Source: Bin80 sp965209015 (GTDB lineage Bacteria > Bacteroidota > Rhodothermia > Rhodothermales > Bin80). Taken from it: a DNA stretch of 64,000 nt. The translations under genes were made by a program, and so were the position numbers. The notes below the pieces were generated by a model that searched no databases, had not been told where the DNA came from, and worked only from the letters and a program-made list of their open reading frames with translations. The number at the start of each line of letters is the position of its first letter. Position 1 is the stretch's first letter. The stretch is from contig OZ242367.1 of the NCBI GenBank assembly GCA_965209015.1, forward strand, positions 1,178,001-1,242,000, in the 5' to 3' direction. Positions 14,484-23,867 of the stretch are shown here, piece after piece.

Positions 14484-16709
14484 ATGTTGGAAGCATCAGG
14501 AATTCTTCAAGAACGTGATATAAGAATTGCAGAGCCCTATGGGCGGCAGCTAGACGAGTTGATTGCGGACTGTCATCACTATCTACCAGTTGTTGACGAG
14601 GCGATGATTCGACGAGCATTTAAGCTGAGCTACTGGGCACATAGAAATGATCGGCGTGCATCTGGCGAACTGTACATCACGCATCCACTTGCGGTTGCAC
14701 GTATCGTTGCAAGGGAAATTCGATTGGATGATACGAGTGTTGGTGCTGCACTCCTGCATGATGTTGTAGAAGATACGGATCTGACCATTCAAATTATCCG
14801 AGCGGAATTTGGTGACCAGATGGCCCTACTCATTGATGGGCTCACCAAAATTCGCGGGATCTACACCAACCGTGCACTTGGGCAGGCTGAAAATGTCCGA
14901 AAGCTCATCCTTTCTATGGCGCAGGATGTAAGGGTAATCTTCGTGAAATTCGCCGATCGTCTGCATAATATGAAGACAATCGAGTCTATCTCTCGGGCTA
15001 AGCAGTTGAAAATTGCTACTGAAACCTTGAACCTTTTTGCTCCTCTGGCCCATCGCTTCGGATTACAGCGCATCAAGAGTGAACTAGAAGATCTGTCTTT
15101 AAAGGTTCTTGAGCCAGAGGCGCACGCAGCAATCATCTCTGGATTGAAAGGGAGTCGGCAGGAGCGGGATGCACATATACGTCGGTTCATTATCCCACTT
15201 CAAGACGGCCTACTTCAGCAAGGGTTTGATTTTGAGATCAAAGGTAGGTCAAAGAATCTGTATTCGATTTTTCGAAAAATGGAGGCGCAGAATAAACCCT
15301 TGCAAGAAATCTATGATGTATTCGCTATTCGGATCATACTTAAAACTGAAGGTGCTAAGGGGAAGGAAGACTGTTGGCGAGTATATTCCATTGTAACTGA
15401 TCTATATAAGCCGATACCGGAGCGATTCAGAGATTTCATTTCTGTACCCAAGTCGAATGGGTACCAAAGTTTACATACCACCGTACTTGATTCGGATGGA
15501 CACCGAATGGAGGTCCAGATTCGAACTCGGGAAATGCATGAGATTGCGGAGCGGGGAGTGGCAGCCCATTGGAAATACAAAGAGGGAGTGGATCAGATGG
15601 ATACCAAAATGGATCAATTCTTAACTTGGGTTCATGATCTGATGGAAAATCCTGATGCCGAACAAGCTACAGAATTTGTTCAGGAATTTAGCTTAGATCT
15701 GTACACGGATGAAATTTATGTGTTTACTCCCAGAGGAGATTTAAAGACGCTTCCTAAAGGGGCTACACCTGTGGATTTTGCTTTCCAGATTCACACAGAT
15801 GTTGGGTTTCACTGTATTGGGGCAAAGGTGAATGGGAAGATGGTGCCACTCTCTTATAAGCTTCGAAGTGGTGATCAGGTTGAGGTGATTACATCAAAGA
15901 AAGTCACGGCCAATCCAGGATGGATCAAATTTGTTGTTACCCATAAAGCTCGCAGCCGAATTCGTCACCGAATCAACGAGGAGCGTAGAGAAGCGGTACG
16001 ATACGGGCGTCAATTGTGGGAGAGAAAAGCTAAGCGTGCAAAAATTTCGCTGTCGGAGGATGAGTTGATTCGACTGTCCTCTCACTTTAATTATGCGACT
16101 CCATCGCAGATGTTCTATGAGATTTCCTCTGGTCTTGTTGAAATACAGGATTTGATCCAATATCTGCGTACCGGTGACTCTCCTGAATCTGAGGAGATGG
16201 AGACCGCAGAAGAGGCATCAACATCTTTTCTTGAGCGTGCTCAATACCAAGGTGCTGAGACACTGCTAATCAATGGAGAGAGAATCACGGGATTGGCAAC
16301 CGTATATGCTTCGTGTTGCAATCCCATTCCTGGAGATGCGGTCTTTGGATATACCAGTAGAGCGGGTACCATTAATATCCACCGTACAGGCTGTCGCAAT
16401 GCTGCACATCTTCTTGTCAATCATCCTGACCGAATTCAATCATGTGCATGGAGTCGTCAGAAAGACGTTCGATTTATTGTGGGACTCCGTGTGATCGGGG
16501 AGGATCGTGTAGGGATCCTTCATGATTTGACGACAGTGATCTCCCGTAACCTTAAAACAAACATACAATCTGTGACCGTAAAAACTGAGGATGGATTTTT
16601 TGAGGGGACGATCATCCTACAAGTAAGCGATCTACCACATCTTAAGCGCCTCATTGAGCGAGTCAAACGGGTTGAAAGTGTTCAGGGTGTTCATCGGTTT
16701 GAAGGATAA
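14484..16709 (+). CDS. rel: Bifunctional (p)ppGpp synthetase/hydrolase, Rel/SpoT type
   Basis: 741 residues with the full long-RSH layout: HD hydrolase domain with YITHPLAVARIVA and LLHDVVEDTD (His92-Asp93), synthetase domain with RFRDFISVPKSNGYQSLHTT around residues 314-333, a TGS domain (VFTPRGDLKTLPKGATPVDF, about 412-475), a zinc-finger-like region with SCCNPIPGD, and a C-terminal ACT domain from about 665. The intact HD pair and the RxRD-type charge motif indicate both hydrolysis and synthesis of the alarmone, controlling the stringent response. The single RSH here probably serves both roles. It overlaps ruvX. Confidence 0.95.
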   Translation: MLEASGILQERDIRIAEPYGRQLDELIADCHHYLPVVDEAMIRRAFKLSYWAHRNDRRASGELYITHPLAVARIVAREIRLDDTSVGAALLHDVVEDTDLTIQIIRAEFGDQMALLIDGLTKIRGIYTNRALGQAENVRKLILSMAQDVRVIFVKFADRLHNMKTIESISRAKQLKIATETLNLFAPLAHRFGLQRIKSELEDLSLKVLEPEAHAAIISGLKGSRQERDAHIRRFIIPLQDGLLQQGFDFEIKGRSKNLYSIFRKMEAQNKPLQEIYDVFAIRIILKTEGAKGKEDCWRVYSIVTDLYKPIPERFRDFISVPKSNGYQSLHTTVLDSDGHRMEVQIRTREMHEIAERGVAAHWKYKEGVDQMDTKMDQFLTWVHDLMENPDAEQATEFVQEFSLDLYTDEIYVFTPRGDLKTLPKGATPVDFAFQIHTDVGFHCIGAKVNGKMVPLSYKLRSGDQVEVITSKKVTANPGWIKFVVTHKARSRIRHRINEERREAVRYGRQLWERKAKRAKISLSEDELIRLSSHFNYATPSQMFYEISSGLVEIQDLIQYLRTGDSPESEEMETAEEASTSFLERAQYQGAETLLINGERITGLATVYASCCNPIPGDAVFGYTSRAGTINIHRTGCRNAAHLLVNHPDRIQSCAWSRQKDVRFIVGLRVIGEDRVGILHDLTTVISRNLKTNIQSVTVKTEDGFFEGTIILQVSDLPHLKRLIERVKRVESVQGVHRFEG

Positions 16710-17142
16710 GACAAGTAAAATTCTTCCACGTATCGTAGCAATTGATTACGGTACTCGACGGGTTGGGTTATCTATGGCTGATCCGCTCCGATTATTCGCA
16801 CAACCCCTTGATACGTGTACTCCTAAGTTAGTGATCAGAAAGTTAGTCTCTTTTCATGAAAAAGAAACGATAGGAGTCATTGTAATTGGTTGGCCTCTAA
16901 ATGAAGATGGATCGGAGGGAGAGGCCACTCATCGTGTAGATCAGTTTATCCGTCGATTGCGTCCAAGGTTGCCGGGTGTTAAGATCACCCGTTGGGATGA
17001 GCGGTATACATCCGAAGAAGCAAAATCACGATTAGCCGGATGGCGTAGCAAGGGGGGGGGGCATAAGGTTGATCAGGTAGCAGCTGCAATTATCTTGGAA
17101 GAGTACCTCAATTCGATTTCCGAAACCACTAGCCTTGACTAA
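16699..17142 (+). CDS. ruvX: Putative pre-16S rRNA nuclease / Holliday junction resolvase YqgF
   Basis: 147 residues from TTG 16699, overlapping rel by 11 bases; a second TTG at 16654 would give 162 residues and a 56-base overlap. The RNase H-like fold is shown by RIVAIDYGTRRVGLSMADP (first catalytic Asp), VIGWPLNEDGSEG and the C-terminal HKVDQVAAAIILEEYL with the last Asp. YqgF family proteins process the 5' end of 16S rRNA in E. coli. A run of ten G (17052-17061) encodes the GGG before HKVDQ; as sequenced the frame is intact. Confidence 0.88.
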   Translation: MKDKTSKILPRIVAIDYGTRRVGLSMADPLRLFAQPLDTCTPKLVIRKLVSFHEKETIGVIVIGWPLNEDGSEGEATHRVDQFIRRLRPRLPGVKITRWDERYTSEEAKSRLAGWRSKGGGHKVDQVAAAIILEEYLNSISETTSLD

Positions 17143-17175
17143 CGTACGCTGTATGAAACTTACCGATTTTAAAGT

Positions 17176-17778
17176 ATGCGTAATACAGGCACATTGTTAA
17201 TTATTGTAGCAATCTTACTCCTCGGCTTTGCGGGTTGTGCTGGTTGTGGGACCTACAACAACCTTGTTGGACAAGAAGAGGCAGTTGAGGAGGCGTGGGG
17301 GAACGTTCAGACCGCATATCAGCGTAGAGCAGATCTGGTACCAAATCTTGTGAATACTGTACAGGCTGCGGGAGATTTTGAACAGGAGACTCTTCAGGCA
17401 GTAACCGAGGCACGTGCACGCGCAACCTCAATCAACGTATCGGCTGACGATCTGCGTGATCCTGAGAGTTTAGCACAATTTCAACAGGCCCAGTCTCAAT
17501 TATCCGGCGCGCTGGGTAGGTTACTCGTTGTTAGTGAGAATTATCCACAATTGCAAGCCACTGCTGGGTTCCGTGATCTCCAAGTGCAATTAGAAGGTAC
17601 TGAAAACCGTATTAATACCGCACGAACAAGATATAATGGTTCTGTGAGGGAGTACAATACTGCAATCCGTAGATTTCCAGCCGCCATTTTCGCGGGTATG
17701 TTTGGACATAGTCGTAGGTCTCCGTTCGAAGCTGATGCTGCGGCACAGAATGCACCAGAGGTAAATTTTGATTCTTAG
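17176..17778 (+). CDS. LemA family membrane protein
   Basis: 200 residues. The N-terminal hydrophobic segment (LLIIVAILLLGFAGCAGCG) is a membrane anchor or lipoprotein-like signal, followed by the LemA core TYNNLVGQEEAVEEAWGNV, QRRADLVPNLVNTVQAA and LLVVSENYPQLQATAGFRDL. The bulk is a helical coiled bundle expected outside the cytoplasm. LemA proteins are widespread but their role is poorly known; they are often next to TPM-domain proteins, as here, where the next gene overlaps by 11 bases. Confidence 0.92.
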   Translation: MRNTGTLLIIVAILLLGFAGCAGCGTYNNLVGQEEAVEEAWGNVQTAYQRRADLVPNLVNTVQAAGDFEQETLQAVTEARARATSINVSADDLRDPESLAQFQQAQSQLSGALGRLLVVSENYPQLQATAGFRDLQVQLEGTENRINTARTRYNGSVREYNTAIRRFPAAIFAGMFGHSRRSPFEADAAAQNAPEVNFDS

Positions 17779-18568
17779 TAGCCGTCTTCTGCGCATACTC
17801 GCTGTGTATGTATTCTTGATTCCTGTGCTTGCACTCCAGCAAGCTCAGTCACAGAGCCAACAAATTATCGTTGACGACGCGGGGATTCTGACTTCTCAGG
17901 AAGAACAGAGACTCTCGCTTACGCTCCGGTTGTATGCGGATTCTACTTCCAATCAGATCGCGATCCACACCATCCAATCCCTGGAGGGCCAAGAAATTGC
18001 TGAATATGCAACAGAGCTCGGACAATCTCTTGGTGTAGGTCAGGCGGAAAATGATAACGGTGTATTGATTGTCGTTAGTACAGGTGATCGATCGGTATTT
18101 ATCGCCGTAGGTTACGGCTTGGAAGGAGCTATCCCAGATGTACTGGCTGGCCGAATTGTACGTGAGATTATTGTCCCCGACTTCCGTGAAGAGAGATACT
18201 ATTCTGGCTTGGCTCGCGCTGTTGATGCAATCATGTTGGCAGCAGCGGGCGAGTACACCGCGGAGTACTTGTCTCCGAGTCGGTCCGCAGAAAAAAGAGG
18301 TGATCTTGGGGGGATCATCTTGTTTTTAATGGTTACGGTATTTGCAATCACAATGATTGTTCGAAGCCGTGGAGGGGGAAGGGGGCCGGGGAGAAGATGT
18401 AATCATGACGGTATTATTCCCCTAATGTTCTTACTTGGGAACATCAGTGGTCGTGGGGGTGGTGGTTTTGGCGGTGGCTTTGGAAGCGGAGGAGGCTTCG
18501 GAGGAGGCTTTGGTGGAGGTTTTGGAGGAGGAGGCTTTGGTGGTGGGGGAGCCGGAGGAGGCTGGTAA
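17768..18568 (+). CDS. TPM-domain (YgcG-like) secreted/membrane protein
   Basis: 266 residues from a TTG start that overlaps the LemA gene. A signal peptide (about residues 1-28) precedes the TPM domain (IIVDDAGILTSQEEQRLSLT to about residue 165, including GVLIVVSTGDRSVFIAVGYG). A membrane segment lies near residues 180-197 (IILFLMVTVFAITMIV), and the C-terminus is an almost pure Gly/Phe tail ending GGGGAGGGW. This layout is the usual TPM/YgcG architecture. Related TPM domains bind calcium or act on photosystem assembly in plants; the bacterial role is uncertain. Confidence 0.9.
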   Translation: MILSSRLLRILAVYVFLIPVLALQQAQSQSQQIIVDDAGILTSQEEQRLSLTLRLYADSTSNQIAIHTIQSLEGQEIAEYATELGQSLGVGQAENDNGVLIVVSTGDRSVFIAVGYGLEGAIPDVLAGRIVREIIVPDFREERYYSGLARAVDAIMLAAAGEYTAEYLSPSRSAEKRGDLGGIILFLMVTVFAITMIVRSRGGGRGPGRRCNHDGIIPLMFLLGNISGRGGGGFGGGFGSGGGFGGGFGGGFGGGGFGGGGAGGGW

Positions 18569-18632
18569 GTACCCGTTTCCAGATATTGGTAATTCTTTGT
18601 GAGTATTTGATTCTTTGACTTCTCTGAATCTG

Positions 18633-18947
18633 ATGGATCGGATTGCACTGTTGTTACAACTTCACGAGGATGATCCAACAGACACCTTCACTCTGTTTGC
18701 ACTTGGATTTGAATATCACAAGCAGGGTAAATTGCATGACGCACTCCGGTGGTACGAGATCATACTGTCCTCTGCTCCTGAATATACCGGGGTATACTAT
18801 CATATAGGCAAGGTCTATCAGGAATTGGGTCGGTCAGACAATGCTGCACAGGCCTACCGGAATGGAATTCAGATGTGTAGTCAGCTAAAGGAGGTAAAGG
18901 ACCGCGCTGAATTGCAGCAGGCATTGATAGAATTGGAAGATGGCTGA
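18633..18947 (+). CDS. Small TPR protein
   Basis: 104 residues from ATG 18633 (a TTG at 18615 is also in frame). Two tetratricopeptide-like units are visible: FTLFALGFEYHKQGKLHDAL with RWYEIILSSAPEY, and TGVYYHIGKVYQELGRSDNA with AQAYRNGIQM. No signal peptide is seen, so it is likely cytoplasmic and used in protein-protein contacts. The end overlaps the next gene by 8 bases, suggesting coupling to the CPBP protease. Confidence 0.8.
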   Translation: MDRIALLLQLHEDDPTDTFTLFALGFEYHKQGKLHDALRWYEIILSSAPEYTGVYYHIGKVYQELGRSDNAAQAYRNGIQMCSQLKEVKDRAELQQALIELEDG

Positions 18948-19725
18948 TGTAGCTTTTCAATCCACAGATTCGGGGAACCCCAATGAGATCCAAAGCTATT
19001 TTCGAGCCACGAGAACAGCAACCTGGGGTTTTTTGATGGCACTACCACTTCTGATTCTCTATGAAGTGGGGATCGTATGGGTGAATAGCGGCCGATCTGG
19101 GGTCATTCGGATCTCATCAGAAAGTGTACTAAAAAGTCTTTTTTCTACCTTTGGACTCACCCATGAACTATTGCTTCTGGGAGTCACTCTGATTCTTGGG
19201 ATCGCAATTATGATCTGGGAACGGAAAAAGAAGGTTGCCTTCAGTATCCGTTACCCTGGACTGATGATTCTTGAGAGCTCCGTATATGCGGTTCTCTTGG
19301 CTTTTTTTGTATCAGGATTAACCGCACTAATGCTGTCTCCGCTCATGATATTGCAGGAAGAGCAAAGTCTGGGGCTAGCGATGAATTTGGTACTGTCCTT
19401 AGGTGCGGGTATCTATGAAGAATTATTATTCCGAGTCATTCTTGTTGGGGGGCTGTTTTGGCTACTCAAGAAAATATTCCCCGATCGAACGAAGCTGATG
19501 TATATTGTTGCAGCGGTGATTGGGGCATTGAGTTTCAGCTTTGTCCACCATATTGGAAATATGGGAGATCCGTGGACATTAGATGTATTTCTTTATCGGA
19601 CAATCTTTGGTTTGGTATTTAATGTGGTCTTTTTGATCCGAGGATTTGCAATTGTTGCGTGGACACACGCGATCTATGATGTCATGGTCGTCACAGGATT
19701 TTTCTCGTTGCTGCGCGGTGGGTAG
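18940..19725 (+). CDS. CPBP-family intramembrane metalloprotease
   Basis: 261 residues with about six to eight hydrophobic segments. The three CPBP (Abi/CAAX protease) motifs are in order: EELLFR (Glu160, Glu161, Arg165), FSFVHH (around His203-204) and HAIYD (His243, Asp247). Family members include CAAX prenyl proteases and bacteriocin self-immunity proteins; the substrate here cannot be told. It overlaps the preceding TPR gene and its 3' end overlaps the convergent aminotransferase gene by 52 bases. Confidence 0.88.
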   Translation: MADVAFQSTDSGNPNEIQSYFRATRTATWGFLMALPLLILYEVGIVWVNSGRSGVIRISSESVLKSLFSTFGLTHELLLLGVTLILGIAIMIWERKKKVAFSIRYPGLMILESSVYAVLLAFFVSGLTALMLSPLMILQEEQSLGLAMNLVLSLGAGIYEELLFRVILVGGLFWLLKKIFPDRTKLMYIVAAVIGALSFSFVHHIGNMGDPWTLDVFLYRTIFGLVFNVVFLIRGFAIVAWTHAIYDVMVVTGFFSLLRGG

Positions 19726-20951
19726 TTGGGGGATCTGAATAAGTGTCTAACACCCAAGATCAGTCGATTGATTTCCTCACGGGTTGTATAGCAGGCAATG
19801 CCTGCACGAATTAGCCCCTCAACCCCAAGTTTTTCTACGGTCGTGGAAGCATAGAAGTCTCCATGCGAGAGAAAAAGTCCCTCATTACTCAGAAGTTCAC
19901 AGGCTTCCTCAGAGGTGAATCCATCAACTGAGAAGCTCATCGTCGGCGTGCGGGACTCTGAAGGTGAAGGTCCGTAACATATGATCCCCTCGATTTGATT
20001 CAGTTCATGCCATAGATGCTCAAAGAGTTGATGGCTACGCTCATGAAGCGTACGATAGGTGGATTCAAGAGATAGACGTCGTGGTTGGTTTGGGGTTAGA
20101 GCAGCAAGAAATTCAACCGCGGCTGCTGATCCAGCGATCGCCTCATGACTGAGCGTACCGGTTTCGAGACGCTCCGGTGCTCTGGTGCCTGCCGGTGCCA
20201 GACGAGGAACATCTAAACGTTCAAGGAGCTTTTGACGTCCATAGAGCACGCCAGCATGCGGGCCGTAGAACTTGTATGGGGAGCATGCAAAGAAATCGCA
20301 GCCCAAATTTTGTACGTCACATAGAACATGTGGAGCATAGTGTACCCCATCTACATAAGAAATGCTGCCACATTCTTGAGCAAGCCTGGTGATCGTCTTT
20401 ATTTTGTTCACAGTGCCAAGTGCATTGGAGGCTCCACCAACGGCAATCAGCCGAGTTCGAGAGGTGACCAGATTTTCGAGATGTTCAAGATTCAACTGTC
20501 CAGTATCTGGATCAAAGCTGGCCGAGCGTATGACAAAGCCATGATGTTGAGCTAGATCCTTCCAGGGATCAATGTTTGCATGGTGGTCTAGATCGGTGAC
20601 AATGATCTCGTCTCCGGATTGCCATCCTCGTCCGAGTGATCGGGCTATGTGAAACGTGAGAGTAGTCATATTCTGACCAAATACAACTTCGGTTGTCCGG
20701 CAGTTGAGGAAATCTGCAAAGACTGCTCGTGCATGATCTAATATCTCGTCCGTCTCAATGCTCGTAGGATAAGCCCAGTGCGTATTCGCATTGTGGTGGA
20801 GTAAGTAGTCCACCATTGCATCGGTCACATCTGTTGGTACCTGCGTACCACCCGGCCCATCAAAATAGGCCACACGGTTTCCCTTATGTATCCGTTGGAG
20901 TGCGGGAAAAGATTGACGTATTTCGTCAGTTGTTATGGTGGCTTGACACAT
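19674..20951 (-). CDS. Cysteine desulfurase-like class V aminotransferase
   Basis: 425 residues from the ATG at 20951; a TTG at 20975 would add eight residues. PLP enzyme of fold I: AYFDGPGGTQVP near the N-terminus, VTDLDHHANIDPW, DGVHYAPHVLCDVQ and the Schiff-base lysine in ACSPYKFYGPHAG. This pattern fits the cysteine desulfurase-like subgroup (the VC1184-like group) rather than IscS/SufS proper, and no SufE/SufBCD partner is nearby. The reaction is therefore unproven. The gene faces the CPBP protease and shares 52 bases with it at the 3' ends. Confidence 0.85.
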   Translation of the reverse strand: MCQATITTDEIRQSFPALQRIHKGNRVAYFDGPGGTQVPTDVTDAMVDYLLHHNANTHWAYPTSIETDEILDHARAVFADFLNCRTTEVVFGQNMTTLTFHIARSLGRGWQSGDEIIVTDLDHHANIDPWKDLAQHHGFVIRSASFDPDTGQLNLEHLENLVTSRTRLIAVGGASNALGTVNKIKTITRLAQECGSISYVDGVHYAPHVLCDVQNLGCDFFACSPYKFYGPHAGVLYGRQKLLERLDVPRLAPAGTRAPERLETGTLSHEAIAGSAAAVEFLAALTPNQPRRLSLESTYRTLHERSHQLFEHLWHELNQIEGIICYGPSPSESRTPTMSFSVDGFTSEEACELLSNEGLFLSHGDFYASTTVEKLGVEGLIRAGIACYTTREEINRLILGVRHLFRSPNYPPRSNEKNPVTTMTS

Positions 20952-21504
20952 GATTAGGGGACGAGTTTTTTTCAAAAACTTGGTTCCTCAGAAAGGGGTT
21001 GGAGAATAAATATTGTTACCAAATATGGTTCCTTTGTTCAAATAAATACAATTTACATGATCCAGAAACCGAAGTTAGTGGGGCCTGCGAAACACGTTTC
21101 TATTGAACACAGTCAATAGTAGCCGGTGGTGTTAACCGATCTGGATTTGCGATTAGATTCTGACTGTCAAAATAATTGGAAGAGGAGTGATAGTCAATGA
21201 TTTCTTCATTTCTTCTTTGGTTCATAGCGGCATTTTGATGCAACGACGGTTTTTCATGACCGGTTAGATGGAATCACTAAGTGGCCATTTTTTGAATGTT
21301 CTGGGCAATCTGATAAATTACCCGTAGTTTACGGTAAATATATTGATTAACGGAGACCATACTTCTGGTACAAACCTGTTTCGATAGTTCAATACTCTTT
21401 TCACCATAAAACCCACACGAAGTCTACTTTTTGATTCTCATCACACCACCTTCCGATGAATCGGATCGTTACCAATTTCACTTATTATCACCACCTTTGA
21501 CTTC
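20952..21504. other. Intergenic interval upstream of two divergent genes
   Basis: About 550 AT-rich bases between the divergently transcribed aminotransferase and AbgT genes. It must hold both promoters, but I see no recognisable operator, riboswitch or small gene. Confidence 0.4.
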
Positions 21505-23064
21505 ATGAACCAACAGATAAGTGCTGAACCGGCCAGGGGATTCATAGACCGATGTCTTCGGGGCATTGAAGTCGTCGGGAATAAGTTACCCGATCCTTCC
21601 ATGCTCTTTCTTTTTCTACTGATCGTGGTTTGGATCCTAAGTGCACTCCTGTCCACGGTTTCTTTCTCCTCAGTGATTGATCCACGAACACAAGCTCCGC
21701 TTGTGATCAATAATCTTCTGACTGGCAGTGCGATCGCTGCATTCATGAGTCAGATGGTTTCCATCTTTACAGGGTTTGCCCCTTTGGGTGTAGTATTAGT
21801 CGCGATGCTCGGTGTTGGGGTTGCTGATGAGGCAGGATACTTCAACACGGGTATTAAACTGCTCCTATCAAAAACATCTGTACGGCTTCTGACACCAGTT
21901 GTAATTCTGGTTGGGCTACTGAGTCATAGTGCGGTAGATGCGGGGTATGTGCTTGTGATTCCTTTGGGAGGTGTCATTTTTCATGCTGCGGGGCGTCACC
22001 CTCTAGCTGGGATTGCCGCCGCATTCGCTGGGGTTTCGGGGGGATTCAGTGCGAATCCACTTCCTTCGGCACTGGATCCACTGTTACAGGGGTTTACTCA
22101 GCCGGCAGCACAAATTCTTGATGCAGCGATACTGGTCAATCCGCTATGTAATTATTTCTTTACGTTTGCTTCCAGCGGACTGATTATCTCTTTGGGGTGG
22201 TATATTACAGATCGTTTGGTAGAACCTCGTCTGCGGAAGAACACACTTTTGGATGAGGATGTCAAGGGTTCCGAAGGGATGGATACGATTGGTCAGAAAG
22301 AGTCAAGAGCATTCTGGTGGGCTACCACAGTAATGCTATTTGGAATTTTAATCTTGACTCTAACCTTGATCCCAGCTGATTCTCCCTTCAGGGATTTAAA
22401 TGGATCATTGAATTCATTTCAGGCGCCGATCATGCAGTCCATCGTTCCGCTCATCTTTCTTCTGTTTTTGATCCCTGGGGTAATCTATGGATATGTTGCA
22501 GGAGCATTCAGGTCATCAAAGGATATGGTGGATGCGATGACGAAGGCGATGAGAGGGATGGCATATTACATCGTAATGGCGTTCTTTTGTGCACTGTTTG
22601 TCCACGCATTTGGTTCGTCAAATATCGGCGCCTTATTAGCACTCCAAGGAGCTTCGGTACTTCAGACCTTGGCATTACCTGGTTCAGTGACGATCGTTGG
22701 AATTATTTTTCTGTCTGCATTCGTGAACATCTTTGTGGGATCGGCATCAGCTAAGTGGGCTCTTTTAGCCCCAATATTTGTGCCGATGTTGATGCAGGTG
22801 GGGATCTCGCCGGATTTAACTCAAGCGGCTTATCGGGTCGGAGACTCCTCATCAAATATCATTACTCCCCTCATGCCATACTTCCCTTTGGTGGTTGTGT
22901 ACTGTCAGAAATATTTTAAGCAAACTGGAATTGGCACACTGACTTCCATCATGATTCCTTATTCCATTGCGTTTATAGTGGCGTGGACTGCATTTCTAAT
23001 TTTGTACTGGGTATTAGGGATCCCTCTGGGCTTAGGGGCTTCGTATGCTTATCCTCCTGTCTAA
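21505..23064 (+). CDS. AbgT-family transporter
   Basis: 519 residues with many membrane segments. The N-terminal RGIEVVGNKLPDPSMLFLFL and the long conserved loop SHSAVDAGYVLVIPLGGVIF with AAAFAGVSGGFSANPLPSAL are AbgT hallmarks, as is GDSSSNIITPLMPYFPLVVV near the C-terminus. AbgT proteins import p-aminobenzoyl-glutamate or export sulfonamides, depending on the member. No folate or peptidase gene adjoins it, so the substrate is open. Confidence 0.92.
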   Translation: MNQQISAEPARGFIDRCLRGIEVVGNKLPDPSMLFLFLLIVVWILSALLSTVSFSSVIDPRTQAPLVINNLLTGSAIAAFMSQMVSIFTGFAPLGVVLVAMLGVGVADEAGYFNTGIKLLLSKTSVRLLTPVVILVGLLSHSAVDAGYVLVIPLGGVIFHAAGRHPLAGIAAAFAGVSGGFSANPLPSALDPLLQGFTQPAAQILDAAILVNPLCNYFFTFASSGLIISLGWYITDRLVEPRLRKNTLLDEDVKGSEGMDTIGQKESRAFWWATTVMLFGILILTLTLIPADSPFRDLNGSLNSFQAPIMQSIVPLIFLLFLIPGVIYGYVAGAFRSSKDMVDAMTKAMRGMAYYIVMAFFCALFVHAFGSSNIGALLALQGASVLQTLALPGSVTIVGIIFLSAFVNIFVGSASAKWALLAPIFVPMLMQVGISPDLTQAAYRVGDSSSNIITPLMPYFPLVVVYCQKYFKQTGIGTLTSIMIPYSIAFIVAWTAFLILYWVLGIPLGLGASYAYPPV

Positions 23065-23153
23065 TGTCACTTGGATCTGCATTTGGACGTATTGTCAGAG
23101 GGATGCTCCGGGGATTCATGCGTGCACTGCTCCGAAGCTTATTCCGGCGATAA

Positions 23154-23807
23154 CTATCCTACATTTGTTGAGTCCACAGAATTAACGAGTTCAAAACGAA
23201 CGGGCAGACGCATTCGAATCCGAGCGGATTCTCCGAGATGCTGGCCGGGTACAAAACGAGTTTTCCGTAAAGCCTGTACAGCTGCGGAGTCAAGTAGAGA
23301 ATGTAACGGTTGAGAAACGATAATATCGCTCGTTGTACCGTCTTGGTTCACCGTGAAGGTGAGGGTGAGCCGACCTTGAATCCCTAAATTGATTGCTTCT
23401 TTCGGGTACTCAATGAGGATGTAGTAAGCCCCTAATCCACCTCGCATTTGGGGCATGATTTCCGCATGATCTAGCACGGGAATTGTATTCGATTCAAATT
23501 TCCATGATTCTTCAGATTCATCAGGTACCTCTTCCTCTTCGATCTCTGTTTCACCGTTCATGGGGATAGCTGAATCGGATCCAAAGGAAGATCCGAATGA
23601 TGTTGGATGGGTCGCATGAGATGGAAACACCGATCGGTCTATCCCGGTATTGGTACCATATGGACTCAGTTTTGGAGGCCAAGGTCTGGGATGAGGACGA
23701 AATTGTAGTGGGAGATTAAACAACAGTGTAACAACCGTGAGACTCACGGCAAGGGTTACCATCATGCGTAAATGATAGAATCTATTCCAAATCTGTCGAA
23801 TTCGCAT
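23154..23807 (-). CDS. TonB C-terminal domain protein (TonB-like)
   Basis: 217 residues. One N-terminal membrane segment (LRMMVTLAVSLTVVTLLF), a proline-rich stretch (PLQFRPHPRPWPPKLSPYG), an acidic linker and a C-terminal TonB domain (LIEYPKEAINLGIQGRLTLT, then SAAVQALRKTRFVPGQHLG). TonB proteins couple the inner-membrane proton gradient to outer-membrane receptors. No exbB/exbD or receptor is adjacent, so it may serve another envelope function. Confidence 0.85.
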   Translation of the reverse strand: MRIRQIWNRFYHLRMMVTLAVSLTVVTLLFNLPLQFRPHPRPWPPKLSPYGTNTGIDRSVFPSHATHPTSFGSSFGSDSAIPMNGETEIEEEEVPDESEESWKFESNTIPVLDHAEIMPQMRGGLGAYYILIEYPKEAINLGIQGRLTLTFTVNQDGTTSDIIVSQPLHSLLDSAAVQALRKTRFVPGQHLGESARIRMRLPVRFELVNSVDSTNVG

Positions 23808-23867
23808 TGGATCAGAGCGACAACTCAGATAAGGTTGTTAACTTTACTCCTAAAATAAGTTGCACAA

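Noticed and set aside
20952..21504. Riboswitch for folate-type ligand before the AbgT gene
   Set aside because: I looked because AbgT handles a folate fragment, but no paired structure or conserved core could be found on reading.
23071..23313. Plus-strand frame of 80 codons after the AbgT gene
   Set aside because: It is antisense to the TonB-domain protein, whose domain pattern is clear.
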